Of a stretch of DNA of 6,284 nucleotides, positions 5,554 through 6,284 are shown piece after piece (positions within the stretch are counted from its first letter, which is position 1; each line of letters starts with the position of its first letter). A program made the translations under genes and the position numbers. The DNA is from a bacterium (GTDB taxonomy: Bacteria; Patescibacteriota; Minisyncoccia; JAJYZQ01): the NCBI GenBank assembly GCA_021799835.1, contig JAJYZQ010000027.1, forward strand, positions 1-6,284, in the 5' to 3' direction. Under the pieces are notes generated by a model that was given only the letters and a program-made list of their open reading frames with translations, was not told where the DNA came from and did no database searches.

Positions 5554-6251
5554 TCCCCATTATTTCTCTCATCAATCTGGCGATAGGAGCTGGTTCAATT
5601 TATGTCGCTGCAGACATTTATCTTCATATTTATAAGCATACGAAAAACTTGGAGTACTTTTATTTCTCGCTGATGTTTTTGTTTAGCAGTATATTTTTCT
5701 TTCTTGTTGGTTCTCCCGGTATATTTACTACAAGCTCATTTATCATTCAGTATAATTTTGCTATAAGTATATTTTTTCCATTCCTTGCTCTGGCAAGTAT
5801 TATCAGTGTTATAGAACTTATTTATACAAAATATCCTGCGCCTATTATTTTTTGGGTTATTGCAATAATGGGAGCAATAGATACTTATGTATCAATAAAA
5901 TATGCTTTACCAGCAAAAGTGCAATATATAGGTCTTTTTAGTTATTATTTACCTAATGGATCTTCGGTTGTGCAATATCTTAATGGGGTGAGTATTGCTC
6001 TTATTATACTAGGCGGTACGTCTATATTTTGGAGTAGTTATATTCATTTGAGAAAAATTGACTATAGTAGTGCTCATCGATCCTTATTATTTGTTATTGG
6101 TGGACTGGCACTTTTTGTAGCTGGAGAGGCTATTTATTTTTGGTACCCTTATTTGCAAATATGGAATATGTGGTGTGAGGTTTTCTTTTCCTTGATTTGG
6201 ATATTGTTTTTTGGCTATGCAATACTTAAAAAACCTGCTCAAGCAAAATAA
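5550..6251 (+). CDS. Seven-helix membrane protein, family unknown (paralogue C, AT-rich)
   Basis: A 233-residue integral membrane protein, divergent from its two relatives on the other strand. Hydrophobic segments lie at about 3-25, 36-54, 65-91, 98-117, 142-163, 177-198 and 207-226. The loops HIYKHTKN and HLRKIDYSSAHR and the tail KKPAQAK are basic, giving an outside-N, inside-C topology. It matches paralogue B over its whole length (MIPIIS start, GSPGI, ISIF, GAID at 108-111, YLNG at 143-146, WYP.LQ.WN.W.E at 198-210). Glu210 is conserved in all three; Glu193 in helix 6 is a buried charge special to this copy. There is no Lys in helix 7, so it is not a retinal protein. Its DNA is far more AT-rich than that of B: bases 5881-5940 contain 15 G/C of 60, against 32 of 60 in 4141-4200. 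The start at 5550 is fixed by the shared MIPIIS. Role unknown; a sensory membrane module is one possibility. Confidence 0.86.
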   Translation: MIPIISLINLAIGAGSIYVAADIYLHIYKHTKNLEYFYFSLMFLFSSIFFFLVGSPGIFTTSSFIIQYNFAISIFFPFLALASIISVIELIYTKYPAPIIFWVIAIMGAIDTYVSIKYALPAKVQYIGLFSYYLPNGSSVVQYLNGVSIALIILGGTSIFWSSYIHLRKIDYSSAHRSLLFVIGGLALFVAGEAIYFWYPYLQIWNMWCEVFFSLIWILFFGYAILKKPAQAK

Positions 6252-6260
6252 TTTAGTATT

Positions 6261-6284
6261 ATGACTCAAAAAAACTTTTCCTTA
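6261..6284 (+). CDS. Start of a further gene (3' partial, 8 codons)
   Basis: Nine bases after the stop of paralogue C an ATG opens a frame reading MTQKNFSL that runs off the window. The short gap and the absence of a terminator suggest an operon with the membrane protein. Too little is visible to name a product, and it does not begin MIP like the three paralogues. Confidence 0.4.

Noticed and set aside
3935..6251. Microbial rhodopsin identity for the seven-helix proteins
   Set aside because: None of the three has a lysine in helix 7 for retinal binding, and the helix 3 motifs of rhodopsins are missing.
1..6284. CRISPR array, tRNA, rRNA, insertion sequence or phage attachment site
   Set aside because: No regularly spaced repeats, cloverleaf, rRNA-like stretch, transposase or terminal inverted repeats were seen on either strand.

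Overview
The window looks like a piece of a small-genome Patescibacteria (CPR) chromosome, probably of the Parcubacteria type. This is a judgement from gene style, not from a marker gene. The clues are an N-terminal motif of the form 'L..YI...L..G.....I...L..AGW....V..A' fused to a single-pass membrane protein, a small 'WSVDT...WKLEQM.NF' protein of a kind I recall from such genomes, almost no Shine-Dalgarno sequences, and good -10 boxes very close to start codons. The seven coding regions whose ends are visible close with TAA or TAG, and nothing suggests a recoded TGA.

Layout. Positions 2-340 hold the C-terminal end of an ABC exporter ATPase. It is followed by a weak hairpin terminator (386-414) and a strong extended -10 promoter (425-453). 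That promoter drives a 63-residue basic protein (459-650) whose stop overlaps a 12-codon open frame (650-688). The short frame looks like the stump of a lost partner gene. Next comes a single-pass membrane protein with a large outer domain (739-1989), ended by a strong terminator (2020-2046), and then a cytoplasmic M3-family oligoendopeptidase of the PepF type (2100-3899).

The right-hand third is the most unusual part. It holds three paralogous seven-helix membrane proteins of 232-234 residues, all beginning MIP(I/L)(I/V)S. Two lie head to tail on the minus strand and overlap by 26 bases (5312-4614, then 4639-3935). The third runs divergently on the plus strand (5550-6251) and is much more AT-rich than its relatives. 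A 237-base intergenic region between the divergent copies carries the promoters. The three share an inferred outside-N, inside-C seven-helix topology with basic inner loops and a conserved 'Q.W....E' stretch before helix 7. No catalytic domain is attached. A sensory or input-module role is possible but unproven. A further gene appears to start at 6261 and runs off the window.

How the genes relate. No pathway links all of them. The peptidase and the single-pass protein are separate units, each with its own promoter or terminator. The two minus-strand membrane proteins form a translationally overlapping pair. The AT-rich pieces (about 420-710 and 5550-6284) stand out against the roughly 50% GC remainder and may be later arrivals or differently evolving DNA.
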